A program made the position numbers and the translations under genes. Shown here piece by piece: positions 7,838-15,089 of a stretch of 44,313 bases of DNA (positions within the stretch are counted from its first letter, which is position 1; every line of letters starts with the position of its first letter). This DNA comes from Firmicutes bacterium ADurb.Bin248. GTDB taxonomy: Bacteria; Bacillota; Clostridia; Christensenellales; CAG-138. A model generated the notes under the pieces. It was not told the origin of the DNA and searched no databases. It saw only the letters and a list, made by a program, of their open reading frames with translations. The stretch spans positions 1-44,313 of the forward strand of contig MWBW01000023.1 of the NCBI GenBank assembly GCA_002069725.1. Reading direction: 5' to 3'.

Positions 7838-8718
7838 TTGAGCGCCTCCGCGAGCGCGTCGGCCATCGCCATGAGGTTGTTGATATAATCCTCGGAGAGC
7901 GGCGAGAGCATGACCGCCTCCCCGCCGATCTCCTCGGCGAATGCGGCCGCCTGCCGGATTGACATTTCCTCCTGATAGAAAACGAATTTGATGCCGTTTT
8001 CCCGCGCGAAGTCCGCGACCTCCTCGAGGCGCTGCGCGGTCGCCTCCTTGCCTTCCTCCTCGAGGGCGACCATGGCGAGGCCGTAATCCTCGGCGAAGTA
8101 GCCGAAAGCCGGGTGGTAGACGATGAAGGTCTTCTTTGCGGTATCCGCGAGCGCGGCGCGGATGTATTCGTCGAGCGCGTCGAGCTCGGCACGATACGCC
8201 CGCGCGTTTTCGGCGTAGATCTCGGCGTTCGCGGGATCGAGCGCCGCCATTTCGCGCGATATGGCCTCGATCATGACCTTGGCGCGCCCGGGCGAAAGCC
8301 AAATGTGCGGGTCGGGCTCGCCCGCGTCGAACACGCGAGGCGCGTAGACGGCCGCTACTTCGTCCTGAAGCGGCACGACCCCGATTCCCTCCGGGATCGA
8401 GGAGAGTATATACGCCTCCTCGACCGGCATGCCTATGGCAAAGTAGATCGACGCGCGGTTAAGCTCTTCCATCTGCGCGGGCGAAGGCTCGAAGGTCTCC
8501 GCGCTCGCGCCGGGCGGCACCATGGAAACGATCTCGACGAGATCGCCGCACACCGCCCCGACGAAGGCGGCCTCGGGCGCGATGGTCACGGCGACTGTGA
8601 TTTTATCCGGATTTTTCCCATCCCCCGGCGCTTTGCCGCCGCCGCAGCCCATCAGAGGGAGCGCGAGCGCTGCGGCGAGGAGCAGGCAGAGTGGGTTTCT
8701 TATGGCGAAGCGTTTCAT
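7834..8718 (-). CDS. znuA: ZnuA-like metal-binding lipoprotein with altered ligands
   Basis: A 294-residue solute-binding protein of the cluster A-I metal family. A signal peptide ends in a lipobox (PLMGC, Cys25), so the protein is anchored to the outer face of the membrane. Two usual histidine ligands are present: His138 in DPHIW and His202 in YHPAFGYF. The first, normally in PHxxEP, reads SAETFEPSP here with Glu74 in place of His. The acidic ligand normally found in a late LDPL motif reads LSPL (Ser272). It also lacks the His-rich loop of many ZnuA proteins. The operon and Zur point to zinc, but the altered site could change affinity or metal. It is the first gene after the promoter at 8768-8796. 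Confidence 0.87.
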   Translation of the reverse strand: MKRFAIRNPLCLLLAAALALPLMGCGGGKAPGDGKNPDKITVAVTIAPEAAFVGAVCGDLVEIVSMVPPGASAETFEPSPAQMEELNRASIYFAIGMPVEEAYILSSIPEGIGVVPLQDEVAAVYAPRVFDAGEPDPHIWLSPGRAKVMIEAISREMAALDPANAEIYAENARAYRAELDALDEYIRAALADTAKKTFIVYHPAFGYFAEDYGLAMVALEEEGKEATAQRLEEVADFARENGIKFVFYQEEMSIRQAAAFAEEIGGEAVMLSPLSEDYINNLMAMADALAEALK

Positions 8719-8741
8719 TTCCTACCCTTGCTTTCGTATAT

Positions 8742-8762
8742 TGCAAATCATTCGCATTTGCA
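8742..8762. promoter_or_regulatory. Candidate Zur operator
   Basis: TGCAAAT-N7-ATTTGCA, a perfect 7-bp inverted repeat. It lies just downstream of the znuA -10 box, over the expected transcription start, where a bound Fur-family dimer would block initiation. The same spacer also serves the divergent sodC-like gene. Confidence 0.65.
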
Positions 8763-8767
8763 TGTGC

Positions 8768-8796
8768 ATTGTAAAGCGAACGGGAACGCCTGTCAA
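8768..8796 (-). promoter_or_regulatory. Promoter of the znuA-znuC-znuB-zur operon
   Basis: On the minus strand TTGACA, a 17-nt spacer, then TACAAT: five of six consensus bases at -10 and six of six at -35. Five genes follow with no internal gap. Confidence 0.85.
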
Positions 8797-8828
8797 GCGC
8801 ATATTGTGGAAGAAAAGAGGTTTTTGCG

Positions 8829-9320
8829 ATGAAACACGCACCCTACGCGCAAACCATGCTGCTGCCGCTGGGAAAGCCCCGCGCGCGCGCCGAAGTCGCG
8901 GGCGGCTCCGCATACCCGAAGCTTTCCGGCCGCGTATCGTTCTACGCCGCGGGCAAGGGCACGCTGTTGACGGCCGAGTTCCGCGGCCTTCCCTACGACG
9001 CCGCGCCCTGCGCCTCGAACGTGCTCGGCTTCCACATCCACGCGGGCGGCGCGTGCACGGGCGCTTCCGGTTCGCCGTTCTCGGACGCGCTGGGCCACTA
9101 TAATCCCGGCGACTGCCCGCACCCCGCGCACGCGGGCGATCTGCCGCCGCTGTTCTCCAACCGCGGCTTCGCGTTCCAGGCGTTTTATACGGAGCGCTTT
9201 ACGCCCGAAGAAGCCGTCGGCAAGACCGTCATCGTGCACGACAAGCGGGACGACTTCACCAGCCAGCCCGCCGGCGATTCGGGCAACCGCATCGGCTGCG
9301 GCGTGATCGAGCGGGTTTAA
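8829..9320 (+). CDS. Cu/Zn superoxide dismutase family protein, cytosolic
   Basis: A 163-residue SodC-family protein. The complete metal set is visible: His69 and His71 (GFHIHAG), bridging His90 (GHYNP), His98, His101 and Asp104 (AHAGDL), and His137 (VHDKRDD). Cys76 and Cys157 can form the conserved disulfide, and Arg154 (GNRIGCGV) guides superoxide. The family dismutates superoxide to peroxide and oxygen. Unlike most bacterial SodC there is no signal peptide, so it would act in the cytoplasm. ATG 8829 has AAGAGG 8 nt upstream. It is divergent from znuA over a 110-bp spacer holding the palindromic operator, so zinc-dependent control is plausible. I see no good promoter of its own. Confidence 0.85.
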   Translation: MKHAPYAQTMLLPLGKPRARAEVAGGSAYPKLSGRVSFYAAGKGTLLTAEFRGLPYDAAPCASNVLGFHIHAGGACTGASGSPFSDALGHYNPGDCPHPAHAGDLPPLFSNRGFAFQAFYTERFTPEEAVGKTVIVHDKRDDFTSQPAGDSGNRIGCGVIERV

Positions 9321-9736
9321 CGCGCGTTTCGGCGCGCCGGTACGACATAAAATCAGGACAAACCGCGGGGGCGCCGGCCGCCGCGTTTCCCCGCGTGCAA
9401 ACATAATATATCATTTTGCTTCTTTACTTTAGCAGGATGATGTGATAGCATATCAAAGTGTCAGGCGAAACATTCGCGACGGACGGAGGATGTCCGCCCC
9501 TGCGGGTTACGGATTATCCGATGCGCGACGGACGGGCGTCGAAAACCTCCCGCGCGGCGCGTTTCCTTGATTGTCCATCGCCCGGGCAGGCGGCCACACA
9601 GGCCGCCCCTACGAGGATGACGATATGGACAGGCGTCGAAAACCTCCCGCGCGGCGCGTTTCCTTGACTGTCAATTGTCAATTGTCAATTATCCATTACC
9701 CTAACCGCACAACATTTGAAAGTGAGGATACATACC
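9321..9736. repeat. Repeat-rich intergenic spacer
   Basis: There is no convincing gene here. A 44-nt direct repeat occurs at 9531-9574 and 9628-9671 with two mismatches (core GGCGTCGAAAACCTCCCGCG). Between the copies is a GCGGCC/GGCCGC dyad ending in CCCCTAC, the same family as the larger palindrome at 39820-39855. The spacer ends in tandem CAATTGT units (9670-9692). These look like small non-coding genomic repeats, not an insertion sequence; no transposase is present. Confidence 0.65.
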
Positions 9737-10531
9737 ATGAAACTCCGTCAACTCGCCGCCCTCTCCCTCCTGCTCCTGTTCGCGCTCGGCCTTTGCCTTT
9801 CCGGCGGCTGCGCGAAACAGGCCTCCGAGGCGCGCACGCTCAAGCTCGGCTTCGACGCGGAATTCCCGCCCTACGGCTATCTGGGCGAGGACGGCGAATA
9901 CACCGGTTTCGACATCGACATGGCCAAAGCGCTCTGCGAGCGGCTCGGGTGGGAACTCAAGCTCGTGCCCATCAACTGGGACTCGAAGGACATGGAGCTC
10001 GAGAGCGGCACCATAGACTGCATCTGGAACGGTTTCACCATCAACGACCGCGAGGAGGAATATGAGTGGACCGACGCCTACATGGACAACTCGCAGGTCT
10101 TCATCGTGCGCGCGGACGGCGGCATATCCGATTTCGCGGGCCTCGCGGGCAAGATCGTGGCCGTGCAGAGCGACAGCTCGGCCGAAACCGCCATCGAGGA
10201 GGAGGAGAACGCGCAGCTTCTCGCGTCTTTCGCGGAACTCGAAAGGGTCGGCGACTACAACACGGCCTTCATGGAGCTTGAATCCGGCGCGGTGGACGCC
10301 ATCGCCATGGACATCGGCGTCGCGCGCTTCCAGATGACGGGCCGCGAGGATAGCTTCAGGATACTCGATCAGGCGCTCGTCGCCGAGAAGTACGGCATAG
10401 GCTTCCTGCTCGGCAACACCGCGCTCCGGGACGAGGTGCAGGCGGAACTGATGAAGATGGTCGGGGACGGCACGTTCGCGAAGATTTCCGAGGATTGGTT
10501 CGGATACGACGTGTGCATCCTGGGGAAATAA
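9737..10531 (+). CDS. Polar amino-acid ABC transporter solute-binding protein
   Basis: A 264-residue family 3 extracellular solute-binding protein. A hydrophobic signal ends at ...LSGGC, a slightly unusual lipobox. The mature part has the typical LKLGFDAEFPPYGYLGEDGEYTGFDIDMAKAL opening in two lobes, then NDREEEYEWTDAY and GKIVAVQSDSSAE. ATG 9737 has GTGAGGA at 9722-9728; the in-frame ATG 21 nt upstream lacks such a site. It delivers an amino acid to the permease and ATPase encoded 6 nt and ~660 nt downstream. The substrate (cystine, glutamine or another polar amino acid) cannot be decided by eye. Confidence 0.9.
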   Translation: MKLRQLAALSLLLLFALGLCLSGGCAKQASEARTLKLGFDAEFPPYGYLGEDGEYTGFDIDMAKALCERLGWELKLVPINWDSKDMELESGTIDCIWNGFTINDREEEYEWTDAYMDNSQVFIVRADGGISDFAGLAGKIVAVQSDSSAETAIEEEENAQLLASFAELERVGDYNTAFMELESGAVDAIAMDIGVARFQMTGREDSFRILDQALVAEKYGIGFLLGNTALRDEVQAELMKMVGDGTFAKISEDWFGYDVCILGK

Positions 10532-10537
10532 AGCGTC

Positions 10538-11188
10538 ATGGCGTTCGGTACCATGCTCCTCCAGCTCGGCGGCGGGATGCTCGTGAGCGTGCTCATCTAT
10601 GTTTCGACTGCGGTACTCGCGGTACCCCTCGCGCTGCCGCTCGCCTTCGCGCGCATGTCGAAATACCGGGCGCTCCGCCTGCCGAGCGCGGCGTACATTT
10701 CCTTCATGCGGGGGACGCCGCTGATGCTGCAGATACTCGTGGTTTACTTCGGGCCGTGGTACCTGTTGGGCATACGTATCGACTTTTCGTATAAGCTCTA
10801 CGCCGTGATCATCGCCTTCGCGCTCAACTACGCGGCGTACTTTGCGGAAATCTACCGCGCGGGCATCGAGAGCATACCCATAGGCCAGCGCGAGGCCGCG
10901 CAGGTGCTCGGCTACACGAAGGCGCAGGCGTTCTTTCGCATCGTGATGCCGCAGGTCGTAAAACGGATATTGCCGCCGATGACCAACGAGGCCATCACGC
11001 TCATCAAGGATACCTCGCTCGCTTTCGCCATAGGCGTGATGGAGATGTTCACCTACGCGCGCCAGATCGCGAGCGCCCAGAAGAGCATGCTGCCTCTCGC
11101 CGCCGCCGCGGCCTTCTACTATATTTTCAACGCGGCGGTCGCATGGCTCATGGGGCGCTTCGAGAAGCGCCTCGCGTATTACAGGTGA
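10538..11188 (+). CDS. Amino-acid ABC transporter permease (HisM/GlnP type)
   Basis: A 216-residue inner-membrane permease with about five helices. The N-terminal region carries the SFMRGTPLMLQI motif and the EAA loop reads YRAGIESIPIGQREAAQVLG, the segment that docks on the ATPase. Only one permease gene is present, so the channel is probably a homodimer. It sits between the binding protein (6-nt gap) and the ATPase (3-nt gap), forming a three-gene operon. Confidence 0.9.
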   Translation: MAFGTMLLQLGGGMLVSVLIYVSTAVLAVPLALPLAFARMSKYRALRLPSAAYISFMRGTPLMLQILVVYFGPWYLLGIRIDFSYKLYAVIIAFALNYAAYFAEIYRAGIESIPIGQREAAQVLGYTKAQAFFRIVMPQVVKRILPPMTNEAITLIKDTSLAFAIGVMEMFTYARQIASAQKSMLPLAAAAAFYYIFNAAVAWLMGRFEKRLAYYR

Positions 11189-11191
11189 CAT

Positions 11192-11950
11192 ATGGCAGAG
11201 ATACTCGGTATGCAAAACATCGTCAAGCGCTTCGGCGCGCGGGAGGTATTAAAGGGCGTGTCGCTCGCGCTCGGAGAAGGCGAGGTCGTTTCCGTGATCG
11301 GCCCTTCCGGCTCGGGCAAATCCACATTGCTCCGCGTGGCGGCGCTGCTCGAGCGCGCCGAGGAGGGCGGCCTTTGCTACCTTGGCGAAGCCGCCGCCGC
11401 AAATACGCCGCAGGGCGCGCGCTATGCCCCCCGCGCGGCGCTTCGCGCCTGCACGATGCGCTTTGGCATGGTGTTCCAGAGCTTCGAGCTCTTCCCGCAC
11501 ATGAGCGCGCTCGAAAACCTCACAAACGCGCCCGTTCACGTGAAAAAGCTGCCGCGCGACGAAGCCGAAGCCAAGGCGCGGGAGCTGCTCGCGCGGGTCG
11601 GCCTCGCGGACAGGGAGGGGAGCTATCCCTATGAGCTTTCCGGCGGCGAGAAGCAGCGCGTGTGCATCGCCCGCGCGCTCGCGATGGAGCCGAAGATGCT
11701 CTTTTTCGACGAGCCGACCAGCGCCCTCGACCCCGAGAGCACGCGCGGCGTGCTCGACATCATCCGCGCGCTCGCCGCGGAGGGGATGACCATGCTCGTG
11801 GTCACGCACGAGATGCGCTTCGCGCGCGCGGTGGCCGACCGCGTCGTGTTTCTCGAGGACGGCGAGATCGTCGAGCAGGGACTCGCCGCCCAAGTTATAG
11901 ACGATCCCCAAAACCCGCGCACGCGCGCCTTCTTGACCACCGGGCTCTGA
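11192..11950 (+). CDS. Amino-acid ABC transporter ATP-binding protein (GlnQ type)
   Basis: A 252-residue ATPase. It has Walker A GPSGSGKST (37-45), Q-loop VFQSFELFPHMS, signature LSGGEKQR, Walker B MLFFDEPTSALD and the switch histidine in VVTHEM. An insertion of about 15 residues lies between the first lobe and the Q-loop (PQGARYAPRAALRAC). It powers uptake through the upstream permease. It ends the operon; no obvious terminator follows in the 44-nt gap before the TrpR-like gene. Confidence 0.92.
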   Translation: MAEILGMQNIVKRFGAREVLKGVSLALGEGEVVSVIGPSGSGKSTLLRVAALLERAEEGGLCYLGEAAAANTPQGARYAPRAALRACTMRFGMVFQSFELFPHMSALENLTNAPVHVKKLPRDEAEAKARELLARVGLADREGSYPYELSGGEKQRVCIARALAMEPKMLFFDEPTSALDPESTRGVLDIIRALAAEGMTMLVVTHEMRFARAVADRVVFLEDGEIVEQGLAAQVIDDPQNPRTRAFLTTGL

Positions 11951-11994
11951 TGCGGTAGTATAGGAGCGTACAAAAGCACAGGGGGGACGCGCGC

Positions 11995-12285
11995 ATGTAC
12001 GAGAGCAGGCTCAGGAGCGAGGAGATGGACGCGCTGTTTCAAGCCGTGCTGACCCTCGGCAGCGAGGAGGATTGCTACCGCTTCTTCGAGGATCTGTGCA
12101 CGATCGGCGAATTGCAGGCCATGAGCCAGCGCTTCGCCGTGGCGCGGCTTCTAAGGCGCGGCGAAACGTATTCCGTCATCGCGGAAAAGACGGGCGCCTC
12201 GAGCGCGACGATCTCCCGCGTGAACCGCTGCCTCGTCTACGGCGCGGCGGGGTATCGCGACGCGTTGACCCGGCTCGGGGAATAG
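11995..12285 (+). CDS. YerC/YecD family TrpR-like DNA-binding protein
   Basis: A 96-residue all-helical protein of the TrpR superfamily. The phrases EDLCTIGELQAMSQRFAVARLL and YSVIAEKTGASSATISRVNRCLVYG form the helix-turn-helix and are nearly diagnostic of the YerC/YecD group. The regulator's target and ligand are unknown in most species. A GGGGGG-rich Shine-Dalgarno precedes ATG 11995. It stops with TAG. It is followed 68 nt later by the amidohydrolase, but co-regulation is only a guess. Confidence 0.88.
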   Translation: MYESRLRSEEMDALFQAVLTLGSEEDCYRFFEDLCTIGELQAMSQRFAVARLLRRGETYSVIAEKTGASSATISRVNRCLVYGAAGYRDALTRLGE

Positions 12286-12353
12286 GGCGACACGACATGC
12301 GGGCCGCGGATGCGGTCCGCTTTCGCGCGCGAAAATAATAACGGAGGGACACG

Positions 12354-13961
12354 ATGGACAGCATCTTCTACAACGGCAAAGTGAGAACCATGGACGGGCG
12401 TACGGCGCAGGCCGTATGCGTCGAAAACGGCGGCATCGCCTTCGTCGGCGGCGACGAAGAGGCGCTCAAAATGAAAACGGGCGGCACCAAGCTCATAGAC
12501 CTCGGCGGCCGGCTGACGCTGCCCGGCTTCATCGACACGCACATGCATCTGCTCTCCTACGGCGCGAGCCTGTTCAAAGCCTCGCTCGGCCCCGCCAGGA
12601 GCAAGGCGGAGCTTTTAGAAATCGGCCGCGCCTTCCTCAAGGCGAACCCCGGCCTCTCCCGCCTCGTCGGCGCGGGCTGGAATCAGGAGCGCTGGGCGGA
12701 CGACGCGACCTTCCCCAAGAGGTGGGAGCTCGACGAGATCAGCCGGGATATCCCCGTCGCCTTCTGGCGCGCGTGCTACCATGCGCTCTGCCTCAATACC
12801 AAAGCACTCGAGGTCTGCGGCATTGCGGCGGATACGCCCGACCCGTCCGGCGGCACCATCGTGCGGGATGAGAAGGGCATTCCCAACGGCGTGCTGCTCG
12901 AGGACGCTTGCGGCCTCGCGGACGCCATGATGCCCGAGCCGGACATCGGGGAGTCGAAGCGCTGCATCCGCGCGGCGGCTTTGGACGCGGTGAGCTGCGG
13001 GCTCACAACCGTCCACGCGGACGATTTGTACTTCCCCGACGAGGGCGAATGCGTGCCGCTTCGCGCCTATGAGGAGCTGCGCGGCGAAGGCATGCTTCCC
13101 ATCCGCGTCTATATGCAGTGCAGGCTTTCCGACCCCGCGGCGTTCAGGCGCTTCTTCGAATTGGGCTATGCCTGCGGCAAGGGGGACGAGCGGCTGCGCT
13201 TCGGCCCGATGAAGCTCATCGCCGACGGGTCGCTGGGCGCGCGCACGGCGTATATGAGAAAACCGTATCGCGACGCGCCCGAAACGCGCGGCATCCCGAT
13301 CTATACCAAGGAACAGCTCGATTCGCTCGTTTGCGCCGCCGCGGAGCGAGGCATGCCCAGCGTCATACACGCCATAGGCGACGCGACGCTCGAGATGGCG
13401 CTCGACGCCATCGAAAAAGCGCGGCGCGTCGAGAAAACCAAGCTTCGCCACGGCATCATACACTGCCAGATCACCGACCTCCCGCTGCTCGAGCGCATGA
13501 AACGCCTGGACGTCATGGCGCTCGTGCAGCCGATCTTCCTCGAGAGCGACCTGCACATCGCGGATTCCCGCGTGGGCGAACTCGCGAGAACCAGCTACGC
13601 CTTCGCGACCATGCTGCGCCTCGATATCCGCATGGCCTTCGGCTCCGACGCGCCGGTGGAGCGCTTCAACGCCATACAGGGCATCTACCACGCCGTGACG
13701 CGAAAGGATCTTTCCGGCTTCCCCGAAAACGGCTGGTATCCCGGGGAGCGGCTCACGGTCGAGCAGGCCGTCGCCGCCTTCACGCGCGAGGCGGCATACG
13801 CTTCGTGCGAGGAGAACGTCAAGGGCACCGTGTCCGCGGGCAAGCTCGCCGACCTCGTCGTGCTCGACAGGGATATCTTCGAGATCCAGCCGGATGAAAT
13901 CAAGGACGCGTCGGTCTATATGACCGTGTGCGGCGGGGAGATCGTATATATGAAGAATTGA
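12354..13961 (+). CDS. Amidohydrolase family protein (YtcJ-like)
   Basis: A 535-residue metal-dependent hydrolase. It shows LPGFIDTHMH (His63, His65) at the end of the small beta domain, GADGS/IADGSLGARTAY-type mid region, HAIGDATLEMALDAIE, RHGIIHCQ and FGSDAPVE for the remaining metal ligands and catalytic aspartate, and a closing GKLADLVVLDRD. This order matches the amidohydrolase_3/YtcJ group, whose substrates are mostly unknown amides or formyl compounds. A good GGAGGG site precedes ATG 12354. The stop codon lies inside a near-perfect inverted repeat (13952-13981). Confidence 0.88.
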   Translation: MDSIFYNGKVRTMDGRTAQAVCVENGGIAFVGGDEEALKMKTGGTKLIDLGGRLTLPGFIDTHMHLLSYGASLFKASLGPARSKAELLEIGRAFLKANPGLSRLVGAGWNQERWADDATFPKRWELDEISRDIPVAFWRACYHALCLNTKALEVCGIAADTPDPSGGTIVRDEKGIPNGVLLEDACGLADAMMPEPDIGESKRCIRAAALDAVSCGLTTVHADDLYFPDEGECVPLRAYEELRGEGMLPIRVYMQCRLSDPAAFRRFFELGYACGKGDERLRFGPMKLIADGSLGARTAYMRKPYRDAPETRGIPIYTKEQLDSLVCAAAERGMPSVIHAIGDATLEMALDAIEKARRVEKTKLRHGIIHCQITDLPLLERMKRLDVMALVQPIFLESDLHIADSRVGELARTSYAFATMLRLDIRMAFGSDAPVERFNAIQGIYHAVTRKDLSGFPENGWYPGERLTVEQAVAAFTREAAYASCEENVKGTVSAGKLADLVVLDRDIFEIQPDEIKDASVYMTVCGGEIVYMKN

Positions 13962-13981
13962 CGGCAAGCCGTTAATTCTTC
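13952..13981. terminator. Inverted repeat, possible bidirectional terminator
   Basis: GAAGAATT pairs with AATTCTTC and ACGGC with GCCGT, over the amidohydrolase stop codon and between two converging genes. T-tracts are weak on both strands. Confidence 0.4.
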
Positions 13982-13982
13982 A

Positions 13983-14012
13983 ACTAATAGTTAATAAATA
14001 ATAGTGAATAAC
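13983..14012. repeat. TAATAGTGAATAAC-type dispersed repeat
   Basis: AACTAATAGTTAATAAATAATAGTGAATAAC. The same core occurs twice, in inverted orientation, at 32340-32373 and 32485-32518. The remaining bases to 14084 hold no gene. Confidence 0.5.
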
Positions 14013-14084
14013 GAACTGACGCGGGCGGGGGATTTTCCATTCCATTGGAGCGGAAATCACCCGCCTCGGCGGCGCTCTTTGATT

Positions 14085-14855
14085 TCAACTGTCAACTGTT
14101 CGAAACTGCATCTTCGCGAGAAAGGACTGCGCGCCGCCGGGCTGTGCCGAAACGCGGATGAGAATGGCGCCTGCGTCGTCCGCGCGCTCGACGAGCGCCT
14201 CATCCCCCGGCCGCAGCTCGCGCGTGAAGGCAAGCTCGAGCCGGGAAAGGCGCGTAAAGGCGGCGCGCTCCGCGTCGGATACGGCGTCGTAGGCGAGCTC
14301 TCCGTAGCGCGCGTTGTTGACGTGGCCGAGGTAGTCGATCCAGCTCGGGCGGACGCCGCGCGTTTCGACGGGTTCGAAGGCGAGCCCTCTGGCGCAGGGG
14401 CGGCTCGAGGCGCAAAGCAGCTCCTCGCCGCCGGGCGGGGAAAAAGCCGCGTGCACGGCGGAGTCCATGCAAAGCCTGCGCGTTTTGATGTCCAGAAGCG
14501 AAAAGAAGCTCGCCGCGGCGACGATAAGGCGGCCTTCTTCGTCGAAAAGGCCGGTTTCCCTGCGGTAGATGAAGCCCGCCTTGCTTGTGTGCCAGGTGCG
14601 CGCGCGGAGCTTTTCCCCGCGGCCTATGGCACGGCGGATGTCCATGCTCATCGAGAGCAGAACCCAGGATACCCCGTAGCGCGCGACGATCGAGGGCACG
14701 TCGATCTGCGCGCCGACGAGGTCTTGCTCCGCGACGGCGGAAAGAAGTTTCTGGTATCCCTGTATCGTGAGCGCGCCGTGCCCGTCGAACAGGGAGCTGT
14801 CGAGCTGCGCGGGATAGACGGCGCCCGCATATGAGTCGAAATCGGTCAAGAGCAT
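14085..14855 (-). CDS. Acyl-ACP thioesterase (FatA/hot-dog family)
   Basis: A protein of about 256 residues made of two hot-dog repeats. The first has SWVLLSMSMDIRRAIGRGEKLRARTWH, the second RPSWIDYLGHVNNARYGELAYDA, whose D..GHVNN..Y motif marks the acyl-ACP thioesterase family. These enzymes release fatty acids from acyl carrier protein in the cytoplasm. Two starts compete. ATG 14855 lies only 1 nt after the AAAGGAGG site. TTG 14849 lies at the usual 7-nt spacing and may be the real start. The gene begins ~20 nt beyond the terminator of the decarboxylase operon, so it either depends on readthrough or has a promoter I cannot see. Its stop overlaps a CAACTGTCAACTG repeat. Confidence 0.82.
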   Translation of the reverse strand: MLLTDFDSYAGAVYPAQLDSSLFDGHGALTIQGYQKLLSAVAEQDLVGAQIDVPSIVARYGVSWVLLSMSMDIRRAIGRGEKLRARTWHTSKAGFIYRRETGLFDEEGRLIVAAASFFSLLDIKTRRLCMDSAVHAAFSPPGGEELLCASSRPCARGLAFEPVETRGVRPSWIDYLGHVNNARYGELAYDAVSDAERAAFTRLSRLELAFTRELRPGDEALVERADDAGAILIRVSAQPGGAQSFLAKMQFRTVDS

Positions 14856-14874
14856 TCCTCCTTTCGCGCGAATG

Positions 14875-14903
14875 AAAAAAGCCCGGGGATCGCGCCCCGG
14901 GCG
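14875..14903 (-). terminator. Terminator of the oadB-oadG-like operon
   Basis: On the minus strand GCCCGGGG-CGCGAT-CCCCGGGC followed by TTTTTT: a strong intrinsic terminator 9 nt after the OadG-like stop. Confidence 0.9.
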
Positions 14904-14911
14904 TCGGGCCC

Positions 14912-15076
14912 TCAGGCCTCCTTCTTCTTTGTGAACCGGTTGAGCAGCGCGACGAAAACCCAGATGACGCAGATCACGAGGAAAATGCCGAGCATACCTT
15001 TGCCGAGCATGCCGAGGGATTGGAGCAGCGTGTCGGGCTTCCAACTGAGCGAGATTGCGGCGATGACTGATAGCAT
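14912..15076 (-). CDS. OadG-like small membrane subunit of a Na+-pumping decarboxylase
   Basis: A 54-residue protein. One transmembrane helix (about residues 24-46, GKGMLGIFLVICVIWVFVAL) is followed by a basic tail LNRFTKKKEA. Size, topology and position directly after the beta subunit match the OadG/gamma-type subunit that tethers the decarboxylase to the membrane. ATG 15076 has GGAGG 8-9 nt upstream. It is 13 nt from the OadB-like gene, with a terminator after it, so the two form one operon. No alpha (carboxyltransferase) or biotin-carrier gene is nearby; these must be encoded elsewhere or be absent. Confidence 0.72.
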   Translation of the reverse strand: MLSVIAAISLSWKPDTLLQSLGMLGKGMLGIFLVICVIWVFVALLNRFTKKKEA

Positions 15077-15089
15077 GGCGTGATCCTCC

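Noticed and set aside
9458..9667. 69-codon frame in the 9.3-9.7 kb spacer
   Set aside because: Made up of the direct repeats and palindromes; no protein features.
9701..11215. 504-codon minus-strand frame opposite the amino-acid transporter
   Set aside because: Shadow frame; the plus strand encodes three clear ABC transporter genes.
12354..14084. Link of amidohydrolase and TrpR-like regulator as a tryptophan system
   Set aside because: The TrpR-like protein is of the YerC group and no tryptophan genes are near.
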